Source: Oscillospiraceae bacterium
GTDB lineage: Bacteria; Bacillota; Clostridia; Oscillospirales; Ruminococcaceae
Length of the DNA: 6,385 nucleotides
Assembly: GCA_017440425.1 (NCBI GenBank)
Contig: JAFSHJ010000259.1
Location: 1-6,385, forward strand
Direction: 5' to 3'
The stretch's first letter is position 1. The number at the start of each line of letters is the position of its first letter. Made by a program: the position numbers and the translations under genes. The notes under the pieces are model-generated. The model searched no databases and was not told where the DNA came from. It saw only the letters and a list, made by a program, of their open reading frames with translations. This document shows positions 4,635 to 6,385 of the stretch, piece by piece.

Positions 4635-5900
4635 AGCCTTGTCTGCCAGTTTCATAATTTCGTCTATGTCTATTGTGGTGAACTTTCCGTCACGGTAAAG
4701 CACTTCACCGTCCACCATGGTAAGCACCACATCCTGTCCCCCTGCGGAATAGACAAGGGAGGAAACGATATCGTTCTTGGGGGTAAGATGCGGCTTTTCA
4801 AGGTCAACGACCACCAGATCCGCACAATAACCCTCTTTGATGAGTCCGCAATCCGTTCTTCCCTGCATCAGCGCACCGTTTACGGTTGCCATCTTCAGCA
4901 CATCCTTTGCACTGAAGGCCGCTGCATCGTAATTTTTAACACTTGCTGTAAGAGCCGCAAGATGCATCTCTTCGAACATATCCAGATTGTTGTTGCTGCC
5001 TGCTCCGTCTGTTCCGATGCCTACGGTTATCCCCGCATCAAGCATGGCCTTGACGTCTGCAAGTCCGCTTCCAAGCTTCATATTACTGGAGGGGCAATGG
5101 GCGATCATCACACCGTTTTTCGCCATGATCTCGCGGTCTTCCGGCTCTATCCAAACACAGTGAGCGCCAAAGGCTTTGCCTGTGCCGAAAATACCCATCT
5201 TTTCAAAATACTGCACCGGGGTGAGTCCGTTATGGCGGGCTTTGCACTCCTCGTGCTCGGTTTTTGTCTCGGAAATATGTGTGCTCACCCTTGCATCGTG
5301 GGCATTTACATAATCCGCAAATTTGCCGATGGTATATTCCGACGAGGTGTATTCTGCGTGGATGGAATAATCCACTCTTATCCTGCCGTTGTTTGCGCCG
5401 TCGTATTTCTCTTTGACAGCCATTGCCTCTTTGAAGCCTTTCAGCTCCTCCAGCGGTGTTTCGCTTCCGCTGGAAATGCAGCGGCTGAAGTTGCATTTGA
5501 TGCCGCTCTCAAGCGCTGCACGGCAGACAGATTCGCCAAACATATACATATCGCTGACAGATGTGGTGCCGCTTGCCAGCATCTCCGCAATGCCAAGCAT
5601 TGTGCCGATATATGCATCCTCGTCTGTCATTTGGTCTTCGAAGGGGAAGATTTTATCAAACAGCCAGCTCTGCAGGGTCAGGCCGTCGCCGTAACCGCGG
5701 GTAAGTGTCATGGGAAGATGAGAATGGGAGTTGACAAGTCCCGGCATAAGCAGTTTGCCTTCGCCGTTGTAGCACTCACCCTCGTAATCCTCGGGGCGCT
5801 GTTCTGTTATGGAGCTTATCTTTCCGCTTTCCACACGGACATACATATCCGTTTTGAGCTCAAAGTTTTCGTCTGTTATGTTTATCTTTTCAAAAAGCAT
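4608..5900 (-). CDS. mtaD: 5'-methylthioadenosine/S-adenosylhomocysteine deaminase (amidohydrolase)
   Basis: This metal-dependent amidohydrolase of the TrzA/MtaD group deaminates the adenine of methylthioadenosine and S-adenosylhomocysteine to the inosine forms. The 430-residue protein contains the expected sites in order: metal ligands H59-x-H61 (VNSHSHLPM), the R-A-G-Y-like segment TLTRGYGDGLTLQSWL, H181 in HAEYTSS, H208 and E211 in THISET, H247 in AHCVW, HCPSSNMKLGSG (268-279), and D298 in GTDGAGSNNNLDMFEEM. These match the layout of Thermotoga maritima Tm0936. The usual HAPYT appears here as HAEYT. The start at 5900 has AAGGA at 5912-5908 with a 7-base spacer. It follows a purine nucleoside phosphorylase by 25 bases, so the two are probably co-transcribed. 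Other purine deaminases in the same group are possible, so the substrate remains inferred. Confidence 0.85.
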   Translation of the reverse strand: MLFEKINITDENFELKTDMYVRVESGKISSITEQRPEDYEGECYNGEGKLLMPGLVNSHSHLPMTLTRGYGDGLTLQSWLFDKIFPFEDQMTDEDAYIGTMLGIAEMLASGTTSVSDMYMFGESVCRAALESGIKCNFSRCISSGSETPLEELKGFKEAMAVKEKYDGANNGRIRVDYSIHAEYTSSEYTIGKFADYVNAHDARVSTHISETKTEHEECKARHNGLTPVQYFEKMGIFGTGKAFGAHCVWIEPEDREIMAKNGVMIAHCPSSNMKLGSGLADVKAMLDAGITVGIGTDGAGSNNNLDMFEEMHLAALTASVKNYDAAAFSAKDVLKMATVNGALMQGRTDCGLIKEGYCADLVVVDLEKPHLTPKNDIVSSLVYSAGGQDVVLTMVDGEVLYRDGKFTTIDIDEIMKLADKAVCKIKSRL

Positions 5901-5925
5901 AATATTTTCCTTTTTTGTTGTGTTG

Positions 5926-6385
5926 TTATCCTATGTTGGCAATTATTTCACACACAAGTGCCGCAAACTGATTTTTCACCTTGTTTGCTGTCTCGATAAC
6001 CTCTTCATCGGTGAGTTTTGTTTTGGAAAGTCCGGCAGCCATGTTTGTAACGCAGGAAATACCCAACGTTTTTATTCCGCACTGAGCCGCCATTATGACC
6101 TCCGGCACGGTGGACATTCCCACCACGTCAGCTCCCAGAATTGCAAGTGCTCTTATCTCTGCGGGAGTTTCATACTGGGGACCAGGCATCCAGGCATAGA
6201 CGCCTTCGTGGGGCTCCATTCCCAGTTTGCGGGCACAGTTTTTGGCTATTTCACGAAGCTCCCTTGAATAGGCATCACTCATATCAAAAAACTTGGGTCC
6301 AAAAGGAGCATCCACGTTGCCTCTGAGAGGGCTGTCGGAGAAGAATTTGATGTGGTCTTTGAGTATAACAAGCTCGCCCTGATAA
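5926..6385 (-). CDS. punA: Purine nucleoside phosphorylase, trimeric type (partial, N-terminus outside window)
   Basis: The enzyme splits purine nucleosides such as inosine and guanosine with phosphate, giving free base and ribose 1-phosphate. The visible 152 residues are the C-terminal part of a protein usually near 270. The reading frame runs open to the window edge, beginning YQGELVILKDHIKFFSDSPLRG, so the GTG at 6315 is internal (Asn-Val-Asp), not a start. Diagnostic segments follow: FGPKFFDMSDAYSRELR, then GVYAWMPGPQYETPAEIRAL with the purine-contacting Glu, then GADVVGMSTVPEVIMAAQCG with the ribose-contacting Met. GISCVTNMAAGL carries the Asn expected for 6-oxopurine preference, as in B. 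subtilis PupG and the human enzyme. The stop at 5926 is followed after 25 bases by mtaD. The alternative, a methylthio-nucleoside phosphorylase of the same fold, cannot be excluded from this part alone. Confidence 0.93.
   Translation of the reverse strand, partial: YQGELVILKDHIKFFSDSPLRGNVDAPFGPKFFDMSDAYSRELREIAKNCARKLGMEPHEGVYAWMPGPQYETPAEIRALAILGADVVGMSTVPEVIMAAQCGIKTLGISCVTNMAAGLSKTKLTDEEVIETANKVKNQFAALVCEIIANIG

Noticed and set aside
4788..5999. A 403-codon open frame on the plus strand
   Set aside because: It lies antisense to mtaD, whose protein shows every expected catalytic motif. The plus-strand translation is rich in Cys, His and Phe with no recognisable family, no good ribosome binding site, and runs past the mtaD boundary into the phosphorylase. 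It is a codon-bias shadow.
5926..6315. Phosphorylase starting at the GTG at 6315
   Set aside because: The frame continues upstream to the window edge with clear family sequence (LVILKDHIKF, SPLRG), so the GTG encodes an internal Val and the gene is simply cut by the window.

Overview
The window looks like a chromosomal segment of an anaerobic, endospore-forming Firmicute of class Clostridia. This rests on the sporulation genes yabP and yabQ, on a gene order that matches the conserved Bacillus/Clostridium yabM-yabN-yabO-yabP-yabQ-divIC-yabR block, and on AGGAGG-type ribosome binding sites. Base composition is intermediate by eye, with no obviously foreign segment. All supported genes lie on the minus strand, so transcription runs from high to low coordinates. 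I see no mobile element, CRISPR array, tRNA or rRNA, and no gap without a gene exceeds about 165 bases.

In transcription order, the right end holds the C-terminal part of a trimeric-type purine nucleoside phosphorylase (5926-6385, cut by the window edge). It is followed 25 bases later by an MtaD-type 5'-methylthioadenosine/S-adenosylhomocysteine deaminase (4608-5900). Together they can plausibly deaminate and then phosphorolyse purine nucleosides left over from S-adenosylmethionine use. Next come a SpoVB/YabM-type polytopic flippase (2812-4569), a stand-alone MazG nucleotide pyrophosphohydrolase (2078-2761), the nucleoid protein HU (1695-1970) and the S4-domain ribosome quality control factor RqcP/YabO (1284-1529). 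A perfect 34-bp dyad immediately after rqcP looks like an intrinsic terminator.

Beyond that terminator lies the sporulation pair yabP (873-1163) and yabQ (292-864), preceded by a plausible sigma-E-like promoter. The division gene divIC (42-350) overlaps the end of yabQ by 59 bases. It appears to have its own vegetative promoter, TTGAAA-N18-TATAAT, buried inside yabQ. The first codons of a probable S1-domain gene (yabR-like) sit at the left edge. Housekeeping, sporulation-specific and cell-division genes are therefore packed head to tail but seem to be separated transcriptionally by short signals.

This is mostly a well-conserved core region and I do not see a convincing undescribed system. 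The items most worth a second look are a 27-codon ORF whose stop overlaps the HU start codon, the apparent loss of the second active site in MazG, the divIC promoter inside yabQ, and the deaminase/phosphorylase pairing.
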